Source: Thozetella sp. PMI_491 (Eukaryota; Ascomycota; Sordariomycetes; Chaetosphaeriales; Chaetosphaeriaceae). Taken from it: a stretch of 64,000 nucleotides of DNA. Below are positions 1-11,802 of the stretch, one piece after another. The stretch spans positions 366,189 through 430,188 of the forward strand of contig MU270073.1 of assembly GCA_021432635.1 (NCBI GenBank), read 5' to 3'. Numbering within the stretch: position 1 is the first letter of the stretch; every line of letters starts with the position of its first letter. Both the position numbers and the translations under genes were made by a program. Below the pieces are notes generated by a model. It searched no databases. It was given only the letters and a program-made list of their open reading frames with translations, and was not told the origin of the DNA.

Positions 1-2137
1 CTCGGCCGGCGGTATGGATTATGAGCAGTTCAGAAGCACTAGCGAGACCCAATGGCGAAGATTCTACCGCCTTTTGGTTGAGCTAGAGAAGCAGAGGGGG
101 GAGGCGCTGTCTCTTGTGCTCGACGTTGGAACAGGCATGATTTGGGTCGTCTGTTCAGATTGCTCAGCCGCTATCCGGCAATCCAGCAATCTTGATCGTG
201 TGTGCCACAACATTCAGTCTCCGGACAAGGACGATGAGGACGTCGCATCTCTGGTCTCAGCAGGGTTGAACTTTATCGGTAACTTCTCAGACAACATGCT
301 TCAGCTGTCTAAAGCTGCTCTGCAGGCGGAGCTGTTTGAGGACTCCGCCAAGCCCGACGACGAGAGAATTCAACAGTTCTTCGACAAGGCTGGGTTCTGG
401 CGGCAGATTACGGATCAGGACTGTGCCGAGGTGGTCGATGCCCTCGGTCCTAACTTCCGAATCGTGACCGCGCGGCTCTACGAGGACCTCCTCGATCTCT
501 TTTCGACGCCGGGCGAGCCAAACGGTCACGAACTCGAGCATCCGTTCACCCATTTCGGAAGGAAGATCGCACTACGGGCCGTCCAAGAGACAGCGGAACT
601 GCACTGGCAGATCCTCTTCAGCCAGCTGCTTTTGCTTGTCCACATGGAGCTCGAAATCGAGAACGAAGACGAGGCTCTCCACTCGAGGCTTGACTTGGGC
701 CGCGTGTACCGCCAGCTCGTCGCAGCTCTCCGGCGACTGGAGCTGATCAAGTGGCTAGTCAAGACGCAAATCAGCGTCCCAGCCCCCAAGGCGGACCGAA
801 TCGGCTCTGGCAGCTTTTCTCCATCCCTCTCGAAGCGGCCCAGCGATGAAGGACACACCATTACTGCCTTCGAGGGCATCGTTGGCCACCTGCTCGGCCC
901 TACCGACCCAGAGCATCTCCTTCTGGCCATCACGGAAGTGGCAGTCGATGTTTGCGCACCGGAAAGCCCTACCGAACTGGTTCCTTATTTGCAGCAGTGC
1001 TGGCTGCTGAAACAGGATCGGCCAGACTTGGCCCTTGAGTTGGGGCCTTTCAGCGGCCAGGACCCCTTTTCAACCTACATCCAGGGCCGCGTATTCCTGT
1101 CTCTCCGAGACTATGATGCTGCTACCATCTACTTCGAGAAAGCGTCACTGGGGCTGAGCATCTCGGTCAAGAATCTGGAGCGACATAGCTCTAGCCTTCT
1201 CGACGACACCGAATGGAATCTCCTCAACAGCGGCCTCCCCAACTATTATTCGCACATTGTCAACCTCTTTGACCGACAGAAGGCGCATTCGTTTGTGGCT
1301 AGGTTCGCCCGTATCGCTCTCCAGTTCGCCCACGCCCCTGGCCATGACGGCGCCGCAGTGAGGACAGAGCTTCAGAGTCGTCTCTTTTCAGCAGCAACCG
1401 CGATTGCCCACTACGACGTTGCGCACTCAACCCTGCTCTCTATGAGTGATGAGGTGCTCCAGCACTCGTACCTCCGGAGGCTAATTGAGAAGATGTCGGA
1501 AACAGGCCAGAATGCGGAGCTAGTCAGCCTACCCTTCTCCGGGCTCCAGAACAAAGTCGACGACATTCTGCTCGAGAAGTGCCGGGGGGTCCGAGATGTG
1601 ATCAACGACACCCCCTACCACCAGATCTTGTATGCCTGGCGGATCGCGCACAACGACTACCGCGGCGGCGCTGCCATCTTGCTTGACCGGTTACAGAAGC
1701 TGCGAGCCATCGGAGAGGCGGACAAGCTAGGCGGAGATGACTCCCTCGATACCCAGGTTACTCGGCAGTACCTCCTGCTCATCAATGCACTGAGCTGTGT
1801 GACCTCCAAGGAAGCCTACATTCTAGAAGATATGCCTCCTGAGGAGGACGGTGAGCAGGGCGGCGGAGACAAGGAGGACGATGGGAAACTAGAGGAGCTG
1901 GCTCGCGCCTTGGACGAGGACCAGACGGCCGTCTCCAGCCGGGATGAGGACAAGGTGCTCAAGGAGGCGATGAAGAAGTTTTCCCGCGCCTACGTCGAGC
2001 AGGCAGAGCCACGCAGAATCGTCACGCTCCCAGACCTCCGCAAGCAGTACCAGCAGGAGCTGGATCGGATCGTGGCAATCCAGAACAACCAGTTCGGATT
2101 TGCTGCTGACGACGACGTGGTGATGAACTTTGCCTGA
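1..2137 (+). CDS. nup120: Nucleoporin Nup120/Nup160, C-terminal part (5' truncated by window edge)
   Basis: Scaffold nucleoporin of the Y-shaped (Nup84/Nup107) complex of the nuclear pore. The frame is already open at base 2 (four codons before the first visible ATG at 14) and runs without introns to TGA at 2135-2137, about 711 codons. The true start therefore lies outside the window, and the N-terminal beta-propeller expected for the family is missing here. What is visible is an all-helical C-terminal region. It includes a TPR-like stretch rich in FEKA-type helices and a late segment reading YHQILYAWRIAHNDYRGG, followed by a helix with LLDRLQKL, which I recognise as typical of Nup120/Nup160 C-termini. 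An acidic low-complexity stretch (Glu/Asp/Gly) sits near residue 610 of the visible part. It converges with vps26 across a 321-bp gap. Family assignment is confident; the total length cannot be given. Confidence 0.85.
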   Translation, partial: SAGGMDYEQFRSTSETQWRRFYRLLVELEKQRGEALSLVLDVGTGMIWVVCSDCSAAIRQSSNLDRVCHNIQSPDKDDEDVASLVSAGLNFIGNFSDNMLQLSKAALQAELFEDSAKPDDERIQQFFDKAGFWRQITDQDCAEVVDALGPNFRIVTARLYEDLLDLFSTPGEPNGHELEHPFTHFGRKIALRAVQETAELHWQILFSQLLLLVHMELEIENEDEALHSRLDLGRVYRQLVAALRRLELIKWLVKTQISVPAPKADRIGSGSFSPSLSKRPSDEGHTITAFEGIVGHLLGPTDPEHLLLAITEVAVDVCAPESPTELVPYLQQCWLLKQDRPDLALELGPFSGQDPFSTYIQGRVFLSLRDYDAATIYFEKASLGLSISVKNLERHSSSLLDDTEWNLLNSGLPNYYSHIVNLFDRQKAHSFVARFARIALQFAHAPGHDGAAVRTELQSRLFSAATAIAHYDVAHSTLLSMSDEVLQHSYLRRLIEKMSETGQNAELVSLPFSGLQNKVDDILLEKCRGVRDVINDTPYHQILYAWRIAHNDYRGGAAILLDRLQKLRAIGEADKLGGDDSLDTQVTRQYLLLINALSCVTSKEAYILEDMPPEEDGEQGGGDKEDDGKLEELARALDEDQTAVSSRDEDKVLKEAMKKFSRAYVEQAEPRRIVTLPDLRKQYQQELDRIVAIQNNQFGFAADDDVVMNFA

Positions 2138-2458
2138 TTGGTGTTCATCGGATGTAGAGGCGCACATGTATGATTAAAACATAAAAATGGCATTCACGGG
2201 CGGGATGATACCTGGGTGGCGTCACGAAGATAGGAGGCGAAGAGCGTGTGCAAAGTCTCCACCAGAAAAGAAGAGCAATAATAAGCTGTTTAGACTAAAT
2301 CTGCTGGACCTAAAAGACGTTGCATGATCCTAAACCGAAACGCCGTGTCCATGCAAGAGAAGTAAGTATCGGGATGCCCCTGTCCATTATCAAGCTCGCT
2401 GGCAGAAATGAGGCTCCATTATCTATCTCGTACCAATACCCCGGAGGCCGACCAGGGC
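2138..2458. other. Convergent 3' flank of nup120 and vps26
   Basis: These 321 bp lie between the stop codons of two convergent genes and must hold both 3' UTRs. I see no open frame of note and no RNA gene. An A-rich stretch around 2175-2187 could serve polyadenylation of the plus-strand gene. Confidence 0.5.
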
Positions 2459-3625
2459 CTAGGCCGGCACTGCCGTGATCCTGTGTTCGGGTAGTGCAGG
2501 CAGACCATCTGGACCGTTAGCGGCGGCCTGCTCGGCTGTCTGACGGTAAAGGATGATCTCAGACTGCTTGAAGTATCTCCGCGCATCTGAAGCAAGGATT
2601 AGACAACTACCGGGGCAAGGAGGAGGGGGAGAAACTCACCTTCATCTATCAAAACGAGGCTTAGGTAGTACCTGGTTGAGAACTTCTTGTTGACGTCCCG
2701 GAAGGTGGGGGTCAGGTCGAAGCCTCCTAGGAAGAGCCGAATGGGGATGGTCTCGCCTCTTGATGGAGAGCCGTCCATGATCTAGATTTGGCCAGGTCAG
2801 CTTTGGTCAGGCGTAACGCAAGCGTCATCCTTACCTCGAACCGCACCAAGGTCTCGCTCTCGTTGTATTGGTTGGGTGCGGCACCCGTGGTCTCGCGGCG
2901 GATGATGCTGAGCTCCATGTGTTTGATCTTGAGGCGGACCAGCAGGAAGTAGATGCGGCCGACGATGACGTCCTTGAGATGGTACTTGCTCTTGCTGTAC
3001 TCGAACTCGATGTGCAGGCAGTCCTCGATGCCGACGTCCATCTTGATGCTGCTGTTCATCTCGGGCGGGATCCGGTAGCTGTAGACCCAGATGTCCTTCT
3101 CGCGGATCACGTCGGCCATGCGCCGCGACACGGTGACGCGCACAAAGTAGCGCAGCTTGACGTTGATGCCGTTGTAGGACTCGTACTGCTTCTCCACGTT
3201 CTTGAAGTTGAAGTCAAACGTCTGTGGGTGCTGCAGCTCGCCCGGCGCGGCGAGCTCCTGGACCAGGGAGAGGAACTCGTAGTGGTTGCCGCGGTCGAAG
3301 AACATCTCTGCACGAGGCCAAGGAGAGGCCGTAGGGTCAGCAATCGCGCACGGCGGACTGCACGCCGGGGGCGGGAGACGCAGAGGTGAAAGGAAGAGTG
3401 CCGCATACCTATTGTGCCGATGAATTGGACCTTGATACCTGTGTGCTCCATCCGCTTTCCATCCTTCGGCCGGACCGTGACGGCGCCTTTCACCGACTCG
3501 CCGTCCATGTAGAGCGGCGCCTTCTCCCGGCGGTTTTTGTCGAGTTTGACGTCGACCATAGAGCGGTCATCGCCATCCTCGAGGACAATGTCGATGTCCA
3601 CGGGCGTCGAGAAGAAGTACGACAT
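2459..3625 (-). CDS. vps26: Retromer subunit Vps26
   Basis: Arrestin-fold subunit of the retromer cargo-recognition trimer (Vps26-Vps29-Vps35), which returns sorting receptors from endosomes to the Golgi. Four exons on the minus strand: 3625-3409, 3307-2835, 2781-2640 and 2586-2459. The introns are 101, 53 and 53 nt with GT..AG borders, and the joins sum to exactly 320 codons (319 aa), close to the usual 320-380. The first join restores ...FIGTI-E-MFFDRGNHYEF. Later signatures include SSIKMDVGIEDCLHIEFEY, KYHLKDVIVGRIYFLLV, IPIRLFLGGFDLTPT and the RRYFKQ block, all characteristic of Vps26. The start codon at 3625 opens MSYFFSTPVDIDIVL, the standard N-terminus. It is divergent from rpl9 across 1.28 kb. 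Confidence 0.96.
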
Positions 3626-4902
3626 GATGGGCGGCCAGGCAACAGGGCAGAGGGAGAGAGATAGGAGAGGGGGGAGGAGGGGGGAAGGTAGCGCGCGAAT
3701 GCTACCTGCGTCGAGCTGCTAATGTATTTTCGATTGCGGTTTGGTTCCGTCGTCGATCCGGCGTGCGTATGGGGGGAGGAGAAGCGAAAAGCCTCGAGGT
3801 GTCGGGGCGATGCGTCGGGTGTGGGAGCTCGTGGCTCTATCTCGGGGGGCGCCTCTTTGGTCCTGTGTCGTCAGCTGCAAGAGTGTTGCGCCGTGCCTGC
3901 CCGCCGACCGGGAGCTTTGGAGCTCCCGCGCCGACGGCTGGCCAATAGGGTGGCGCAATGGCCGTCTACGACATGTGGGGGTAGCTCTCCTAGTTAGTCC
4001 AGCCGTGCAAACTCCCCTAGACAAATAAATGGGTGATACGACGAGAGGAATCTCGAGACACACAGACGCTGCTGCTTGTCTTCTTCTTGGTGCATGCATT
4101 TGTATTACAAGATAAGGCAGCCGTAGTATAAGTTTTTATTTGGAATAGCATAAAAGAAAAGAAAAGGAACCCGAAATATACAACACTGTTTCTCAATTTC
4201 GGCCCTGCCATATCCCCTGTAACCATCGAAAGCGACACATCTTCCCCCCAATTGCTACTCACTTAGTCTCACACGAACCTTAAGTTAATCCTTTATCGTG
4301 AGCTGGGCCCTGCGTTACAGTGCATAGAGCACAGCAAGGCGTGCCAAGGACACTGTCTAGCAAAGGCCCAATGCCAGCAAGCCAGTGGCCGATAGGGGAG
4401 GGAATCCTTCTTTTTTCTGAGAGCGTAGGAGCGGCTCGAAAGCACCTTGACTACCTGAACCTCGCTCTTAGTCTAAGCTAGTCCGCCATGGTCGTGAGCA
4501 TAATATGAGTAATATGAGAGAGATGGAAGACGAAATAATTGTTGTTGATGAAACCGTTGGCTAGATCAAGTTCTCCGGCCAGTCACCCACACAATCTTCT
4601 CGCCGGGCCGAAGTCCACTGGAGGGGTGGGACTTCCCAATCCAGCCCCCCAGCCTGACTGAGCCTGGCGAGTGGGAAGTTCTCGCTGCGCACAGACCAGC
4701 GCATCATGTCTCCACCACAGCCCAACCTGTCCAATCATGGTGGATTTTGCTCGCCTGCCCTAACAGACCGCTGAGACCACCAGCGCACACAACCACTTTT
4801 GACGGGTCCAAATTCGACATTTTTCTCCCGCTCTGGATTCACGATTTCTCATCGACCCCCCAACGATACCCTCAACCACGACGACCTCTAGCCGCCGCCA
4901 AG
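3626..4902. promoter_or_regulatory. Divergent promoter region of vps26 and rpl9
   Basis: This 1.28-kb space separates two divergently transcribed housekeeping genes. Small frames occur in 3719-4262, but none has coding character or a recognisable domain. The last 200 bp before rpl9 are C/T-rich with a CCAAT-type element near 4732-4737, as expected for a strongly expressed gene. No experimental promoter element can be assigned from sequence alone. Confidence 0.5.
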
Positions 4903-5936
4903 ATGAGGTACATTCACTCCGAGGAGACCCTCACGGTCCCTGAAAATGGTATGTCTACCACCTCCGCGCATTTTGGGCAGCCAGACGAGGGACGAGGCGA
5001 GGCTGCCGCAACATGATATTCCGGGGGACAAAAAAAAAGAAGGACGAGGGGCGACTGGGATTCTAGGCCGGAGTGCCGACGGCCACGACACTCGCTGAGG
5101 GGAATTGGCTTCCTGGATAACAAGAGGTGTTTTCAAATGCTGACACTATTGCCATCGCAGTCAAGGTCTCGATCAAGTCGCGCCTGGTCACGGTCGAGGG
5201 GCCACGAGGTGAGGAGCATGCGATCAACTCCGCAGGGGACCGGGACGATGTTCTAACCGGAGGACAGGCAAGCTCGTCAAGGACCTGAGCCACATCGCTG
5301 TGAGCTTCTCCCAGCCCAAGAAGGGTGTTATCGGCATCGAGATCCACCACGGCGTCCGCAAGAGCGTCGCCGCCCTCCGAACCGTCCGAACCCTCATCAA
5401 CAACCTCATCATTGGCGTTACCAAGGGATTCAAGTATAAGATGCGATATGTTTACGCCCATTTCCCCATCAACGTCAACCTTGAGAAGAACAAGGAGACT
5501 GGCCTGTTCGAGGTCGAGATCCGGTATGTCTAGGAACTCGGGAACCGCACCCCTACGGCGCCCTACGAGGCGCTCGATTAGGAGGCCGCAAGAGGGACGG
5601 AGTACTGATTTGGGATGGACAGAAACTTCATCGGCCAGAAGATCACCTTCAAGGTCGTCATGCAGCCCGGCGTCGACGTCGTCATCTCCACCGCCCAGAA
5701 GGACGAGCTGATCCTCACTGGCAACTCTCTCGAAGGTGTTTCCCAGAGCGCGGCGGACATCCAGCAGACCTGCAGGGTGCGAAACAAGGATATCCGAAAG
5801 GTGTGTTTGCTGCAGCCCTCGTGGTCCCTCGACCACCGACACTCGATCCCCTCAAGACGAACCGAGCTAACACGGCTACCTACAGTTCTTGGACGGTCTC
5901 TACGTTTCGGAGAAGGGCAACGTCGTGGAAGAGTAA
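4903..5936 (+). CDS. rpl9: 60S ribosomal protein L9 (uL6)
   Basis: Large-subunit ribosomal protein uL6, positioned near the sarcin-ricin loop/GTPase centre. Five exons: 4903-4948, 5161-5208, 5268-5523, 5623-5800 and 5886-5936. The introns are 212, 59, 99 and 85 nt with GT..AG borders. The joins are phase-consistent and total 193 codons (192 aa), the normal eukaryotic size. Recognition comes from the VEGPRGKL segment, the [15 protein letters not shown] block, the [11 protein letters not shown] block and the C-terminal [18 protein letters not shown]. The early first intron after 15 codons is typical for fungal ribosomal protein genes. The antisense frame of 259 codons over this gene is a shadow. 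Confidence 0.98.
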
Positions 5937-6843
5937 GGGACGCGCGGCCACGGTTTCTTTGTGTGCTTTATGGGTCTTCCGGAGTGACAAGGGGGTCAAA
6001 TGGGCATTTGCATGTTCCGTAGCACAAAGAGGCTACATTCAAAATGGAATCCCTTTGAGAACAACAGCTCTGGCACTCACCACAGTGGCAGTCCTTGGCG
6101 GTCCTCGGCGGTCTTCACGCGATGATATCACTAGGCACAAGGGCGGTACCCTCCTCTTTCAGTAGACCTAGAGAGAAATGGCATCCCGGTGCTCTTCGCA
6201 CTACTCGCGCAAACATTCACATAATAGGGGAGGCTTATAAATTAGCAGGTTTAAGTGACGAGGGGGCGCAACTGCAACAACTCTTGAATTTGCATCCCTA
6301 TGAGGGTGCCCAGCGGCAAGCACCTTTGGTCTAGAGGTCTGTGGGAATATCAACAACATCCCTGCTCACTCATCTGAATCAACAATGCCGGTCCATCATG
6401 TACACGCCAACAAATCCAATCATTACATTCATACCGAGGGCTCATATAGCTCCTATCCCATGTTGGGAGCGGTGCTGCGCCCACCAAGGCTGGTGCCGGT
6501 GCACGGTGCACCTGTCCTAAACTCGTTCATTCCTTCCGTGGAAATGTTGTGCTCATGATTCTTTCTTCTGGCGCTGCGCGCGATGAAATGCTTCCATAAA
6601 TGCGCCGGTGCAAAAAATTGGGGTAAGGGGGGTTGGTGTGGCTTGGGTGGGGGAGGCGGGCGGTGTGAGAAGCAATATATACTACGCCATGGGTGTTTAT
6701 GATGCCGGCGGGAAGACAAAATATTCGTATCGAGGAGGGTTGGTGCTGAGGCAATGTACAGGTCGAGGTCGTAATTTCATGTCATTCTAGGGACGAAAGT
6801 TTGAAGGGTATGTGAGGGGAGGTGAGAACACCGACGGTGCTCA
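5937..6843. other. Convergent 3' flank between rpl9 and the membrane-protein gene
   Basis: About 0.9 kb containing the 3' UTRs of two convergent genes. Several short frames exist, but none encodes a recognisable or compositionally convincing protein. No RNA gene or repeat was seen. Confidence 0.5.
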
Positions 6844-8116
6844 TCACCTATGCGAGGGCGCCCGCGAAGGGACTCGGGACGGCGCCCGCGATACCCTTGT
6901 TGTTGTCCTTGTCGTCCTCGTCGTCCTCTCAGATCTCCGGGTACGCCTATCAGTGCTAGCGCTGCCTACAGTGGTCGTTAGTACATCAGTTGATCGATTG
7001 CAAGCCCGCCCGCGTAAAAGGCCGGGGGGGATGTGAGGAGAGTCACTTACTCGGACTGCTGTGGCTATATGAGTCGCTCCAGTAGTTGCTGCTGACCTCG
7101 CTACGGGCCTTGGACTGCGCCTTTCTCTTGCGGTCCCTGCGCAGACCCAGCAGCAGCAACAGCGTGCCGGCGGCGGCGCTGAGGCCGAGCCACCCAGCCC
7201 CGCTGCTCTTCTTCTTCTCCTTGCGCGAGGCAACGGTGCTGGGCCGGCCGCCTCCGCCGCCAAACCAGCCGCCGTGTCGCTCTCGGCGTCCGTGGACCGA
7301 GCCGTGCCGGCTATACCGCTCCTCCTCGATGATGGTCTCGGTGCGGCGCTCCTTCTTCTTGCCCATGCCCAGCAGGCCCAGCAGCGTGTGCCACAAGCCT
7401 CGCACGATGCAGCAGGCACAGACGAGAAGAAGGATCACGACGCCCGCCAGGGCACCGATGACGATACCGGCAATAGCACCGGGGCTCAGCGAAGCGCCCG
7501 CGGTGCCCGTGACGGTACCGTTGCCGGGAGCCGAGGTGGTCGTTGCGGCGCCGCTGCCCGAGTCTGTCTGGGTGACGGTGGCGCCGCTGGTGACGCGGTA
7601 TGGCGCGCTGTACTGCGTGGTGATGACGGTCGTCATGGATGAGATAACGGTAGTGTAGGTCGCTCCAGCCGGGGGCGGCCCGTTGGCCATGCACTGGCCC
7701 TTGTAGGCGCAGTACTGCCAACTGGCGCAGCAGATAGTACCGCAAGCGATCCAGCCGGAGCCGGCCTCGGGGATGCAGTCCTGGCCGCCCTGGCCCGTCT
7801 GGACGGGCACCCACGAGCTGATTGTGCTGGTGAAAGTCTCGGTCAGAGTCCATGTGGTCGTGTACCAGGCAAAGCCGCCGCCAGCCGCCGCCGAGCACCC
7901 TGCGATGCCGTTGGACGTGTAGCAGGACGTGCCGGCGCTGCAGCAGTACTGGTTGTTGTACCCGCAGTACTGCGGGCAGTCGCGCGGCATCAGATAGCCA
8001 TAGCCAGCATCGTGGAGGTCGTCGCGCGCATACGGGTGCGCGGTGCCGAGCGGGAGGCTGCCGAGGAGCAGTAAGAACCCCGCCACGGCCGCAGAGGCCG
8101 TTTGTAGGATCCGCAT
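6844..8116 (-). CDS. Signal-peptide Cys-rich membrane protein with basic cytoplasmic tail
   Basis: Function unknown. Translation from ATG 8116 gives a signal peptide (residues 1-26, ending near GTAHP). Two Cys clusters follow: residues 47-74 with a CC pair at 58-59, and residues 114-142 with CC at 129-130 and the string WQYCAYKGQC. Then come a Ser/Thr/Val-rich stalk (150-210) and a strong transmembrane helix at about 214-238. A juxtamembrane MGKKKERR follows, then a Gly-rich stretch and a second hydrophobic segment at about 308-325. If unspliced, the frame stops at 7043. However, a consensus donor (A|GTAAGT, 7051/7050) sits just before that stop. With acceptor TGTAG at 6966, a second exon 6965-6844 adds an Arg/Ser/Thr-rich tail, 396 codons in all (exons 8116-7051 and 6965-6844). 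The ORF's earlier ATG at 8194 would bury the signal peptide, so 8116 is preferred. Probably cell-surface; the C-terminus is provisional. Confidence 0.7.
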
Positions 8117-10128
8117 TGCTTTTTGACTTCGACACAAGGCGGGCCTTAGGTCGAGCGTTGTGTTGTTTGGGCGATCTTGTCGGCTACTCCCCAACGGGAG
8201 GGGCGGTGAGCCGCTGACGAGCTCTTCAAGTCTCGGCCTCCACCGGAGAGAGCTCTTGGCTGGAAGCTCACGTCAATGCCTTTTTTTTTTTTTTTTTGCG
8301 CTCTCCTCTGACGAATGTTTCCTAGCGACGAGGGGAGAGCTTCCAAACGGCGGAGTTTCAATTCGCCCCGCCAATTAACACACACCCGCTCTGTCACCAC
8401 AAAACCCGGGTCCTGGTGGGCGGTCCGCTCTGAATTCCCCGGTTGCTGCCGTTTGTTGATTTCCTGTCTCAAACCGCAGGAATGGAAGGGCCGCGAGAAT
8501 CACGACGGCCACCGAACGCCCGCAATCGAAAAGGATGAATGTCACCTCCCAATTAAAGAGCTGTATGTTAGTTGCGCCGAATGGGTGGTAGGATGGTTTG
8601 GGCGGGGAGGGAGAGAGATGCAGATGGAAAAAAGCGAGGAAGGCAGGTTAGAGCTGGTGCCCGGTGTGATAGCACTGCAGAATTTAATAGCGGTCGGGCT
8701 GGGCGTGCTGCAGGGTGGGATTGTCAAAAGTCAGTGTGGTTGTCCCAACCTCCCTCAAAAAAGTTGGCCAGCGTCGAATGACAGGTCGCGATCGCTGGTC
8801 CCAGCCTCACGGATTTTAGACTCTTGTTTTCAAGGCGCACCCTCGGCCGGGAGTTTTTTTTTGTCTTGCTACCCGGCAAATTAGCAGGCCTTCTCGAACT
8901 GAGCAGCCGGGGAGGGATGGAGCTGTCCTTCTGCCAAATGTACTCTTCGATTCCACACTTTTGTCCTGCGGGACGAGTTGCGGGCGGGAATGGGGTGCAG
9001 TTCGTGTGAGTTGGCAAGCTGCAAGCCACTGCAAGTTCCCGGCTAAGGGCGGGTCCTGGTTGGGCAGCGTCCGGGCTCGTGTTTACTTGAGCCCCTCCTT
9101 TGGTTTACTGGACGATTATCAATGGCTCCCTTATCGTCTTGGCGGGGCCGTGGCCTGACGCACGCCTAACCCGAACTGAGGCTGGAGTTCCAGGGTACGG
9201 TACAACCCAAGTCCGGACCCAGCTTCCAAGCCTGAGTGTCGTGCTGGATTCCAAGACAGCTGCAATACATATATTTGATGGTGGCGACGCAGAGGCCATG
9301 CATCTCTCCTTTAACCCGGGCTATAACCTGGAACATCTGATTTTTTTTATTTGTTTTTCCCTCCCCTCTTGTACCTTGTACGGATGGACCTAGCAGTTGG
9401 CCAGCCACGCCACCCTGGTTATTCTGCGTCCTAGTCCTACAGGGCTAAGGTGCTTGCCCCGGGGAGGGACAACCTTTCGCAGCAGCAGAGTGCTAAAGAG
9501 GAAACACTACAGTTGGGGGGGATCTCTGTGTGGTCCCGCTACACCTTGCACCGCCTAAATAAAAAGAAGATTGCTGGAGCAACAGAGCCTAGCACCGAGG
9601 ATCGCGACACACAGATTGGTTATTCTTCTCAAGCCACGGTGTTTCATGAAGGGCAAAGGGAAAGCGGGGAGGCTGAGAAGGAGAGAGAGAGAGAATGTCA
9701 CAGGTTTCCTACCAAAGGCGAAGCAATTGGCAGACACTATAGAGGTAGGTAGGCATCCAGGCCACCGACTTACAGCACTAGGCAGCACCGGTTCCTGCTT
9801 CAACCGATGACGAATGCGTGGCTACTCCGTAGATTTGCGTGCATGACATGCGCTGTAAGGTAGGTGCTGTAGCAGCTGCCTGGTGGGGACTCAGGTAACG
9901 CCGGGACCAAACTCGCTCCCCCCAAATTCCTGCCGATGGGGCGGCTTATCCAGTGACGTGTGGCTTCAGAGACAAGCTGCAGCAGCTACCCATGCACGCC
10001 CACTTGGAAACCCGAGCTTCATTTTCCTGAGAACGTCGGTCCGTAAACCACGCAAGAGCTATCGTCGCGCCGCCCCCCTCCCGCCCCTCCCCCCTTCCCT
10101 TCCCCCGACCGCGCATCTGCAGACAACC
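8117..10128. other. Intergenic region, 2.0 kb, between divergent genes
   Basis: Upstream regions of the membrane-protein gene (-) and vma13 (+). Several frames of 60-190 codons exist, but their products are low in structure and match nothing I know. A run of 17 T lies at 8281-8297. The last 80 bp before vma13 are strongly C-rich/pyrimidine-rich, consistent with its promoter or leader. Confidence 0.45.
8281..8297. repeat. Poly(T) tract, 17 nt
   Basis: Uninterrupted run of 17 T on the plus strand, 165 bp upstream of the membrane-protein start codon. Read in the direction of that gene it is a poly(dA) tract, a common nucleosome-excluding promoter element in fungi. Confidence 0.8.
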
Positions 10129-11802
10129 ATGTCGTCGCTCGATCCGCCGACGTACCTTGCGTCGCTGCAAAACAACATTCGCCAGCGCCCCATCCCGTGG
10201 GACGGCGCTGTGCGGGCCGGCTCCCTGACCGACGACCAGCTCGCCAAGATCCGGGCCGTCGACAAGGCGAAGAAGGATGCGCGCAAGCAGACGGTCGAGG
10301 CCGATCTCGCCGGCTACCGGGCCTTGTTTCCCAATGTCCTAGAATCCGCCGCCAAGCGTCAGGACGTAGTGCAATACGTGTTGGTGCTGCTAAATGACCT
10401 GCTCAACAGTCCGTACCTTCCCCCCCATCTTGATCGCTCCTCCCGTGGCATTGCATAGTGATCGGGGGGTTCAAAGCGAAGCTACGCCGACGGCAGCTTG
10501 GCGCCTTGGAATCCCTTCCGGCTTGCGCATCACGTTGCCGGTAGCATTGCCCCGAGAACCTTGAACATATGCTCACCCTGTGATTCCACAGCCATCCCCG
10601 CGTTATCAAAAGCCATCCTCCAAAACGGCAACCCTTATCAAAAATTCCTCCCTCTACTCGCGCACTCGACCAGCTCCGAAGATACCATACCTCTTCTCAC
10701 GTCCACCGTCCTCGTAAGCCTCATGGCCGGCTCTCGGGACGAGTCGGACGCGACCGTCGACAAGGCGCTGCCCATGATCTTCAGCTACCTCGCTTCCCTG
10801 ACCAAGAACACCGATGCTGGCTTGCAGGACATTGGCGTGCAGCAGTACTCGTCCCTCATGTACGGCCGGGTTTTGCGGCAGCAGTTTTGGGCCCAGAGGA
10901 GCGAGACAGTAGCGCCGCTGATCGACATCTTGCGCGCCGCCGCCGGGGTGGGCAATGGGAATGCCTCGGCGACCCTCTGGAGCGGGACAACCAGCACCGC
11001 TCGTAGCGGGCTCGACGGCTCTCTAGGCGGCGGAGTTGGCCTTCAGCTGCTCTATCACGTCCTGCTCGTCATGTGGCAGCTCAGCTTCGAGGCGGAGGAC
11101 GTCAGTGACGACCTGAACGAGTAAGCATTCCGCGCCCCCTCTCCTTCCCCCCTCGGCACAAGAGAGCAACTCCTAACGCGGTCCAGGGAATATGACATCG
11201 TGCTCCTCTACACCCAGCTTCTGCGACTATCACCCAAAGAGAAGACGACTAGACTGCTCGTCTCGACGCTCTACAACCTTCTCTCGGCCAACCAGACAGC
11301 CCTCCTCCCCACCGCCGTGCTAGCGCGGCTCCCTGCCCTCCTCGAAACGCTGGGCACCCGCCAGCTCACAGACCCGGACTTGCAAGATGATCTTAGCAAG
11401 CTGCGGGAGATGCTCGAGGAGTACACTAAGACCAAGACGACGTTTGACGAGTACGTGGCCGAGATGAACTCGGGCCATCTGCGGTGGTCGCCGCCGCACC
11501 GCAGCACCGTCTTCTGGGCCGAGAATGCGCGCAAGATCCTCGAGCACGAAAACGGAGAGCTGGTGCGCAAGCTGGCTGAGATTATGAAGAAGACATGGGG
11601 CAACGACAAGGCAGTGCTCGCCATTGCCTGCAACGACGTCGGGAACCTTGTCCGCGAGGTTCCCGAGAAACGCTACCAGCTTGAGAAGCTGGGGCTCAAG
11701 ACGCGCATCATGGAACTCATGGGCGAGGCGGACGAGAATGTGCGATGGGAGAGTCTCCAGGCGCTGGGCGGCTGGCTAAAGTACAGCTTTGACTCCAAGT
11801 GA
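10129..11802 (+). CDS. vma13: V-type proton ATPase subunit H
   Basis: Regulatory H subunit of the V1 sector. It activates ATP-driven proton pumping at the vacuole/endosome and silences free V1. Three exons: 10129-10408, 10592-11120 and 11187-11802, with introns of 183 and 66 nt. The phase-consistent sum is 475 codons (474 aa), close to yeast Vma13. The first donor is AACA|GTCCGT, chosen because only this phase joins to the TIPALSKAIL frame. The protein is an all-helical HEAT/ARM-like repeat. The C-terminal region carries the family signature RWSPPHRSTVFWAENA, with KILEHENGELVRKL following and ENVRWESLQALGGWLKY near the end. The start at 10129 follows a pyrimidine-rich leader (context ACCATGT). 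Confidence 0.96.

Noticed and set aside
5063-5842. 259-codon antisense frame over rpl9
   Set aside because: It runs across both exons and introns of a securely identified ribosomal protein gene.
8315-8884. 189-codon plus-strand frame in the 8-10 kb space
   Set aside because: No domain, signal peptide or codon pattern; typical chance frame.
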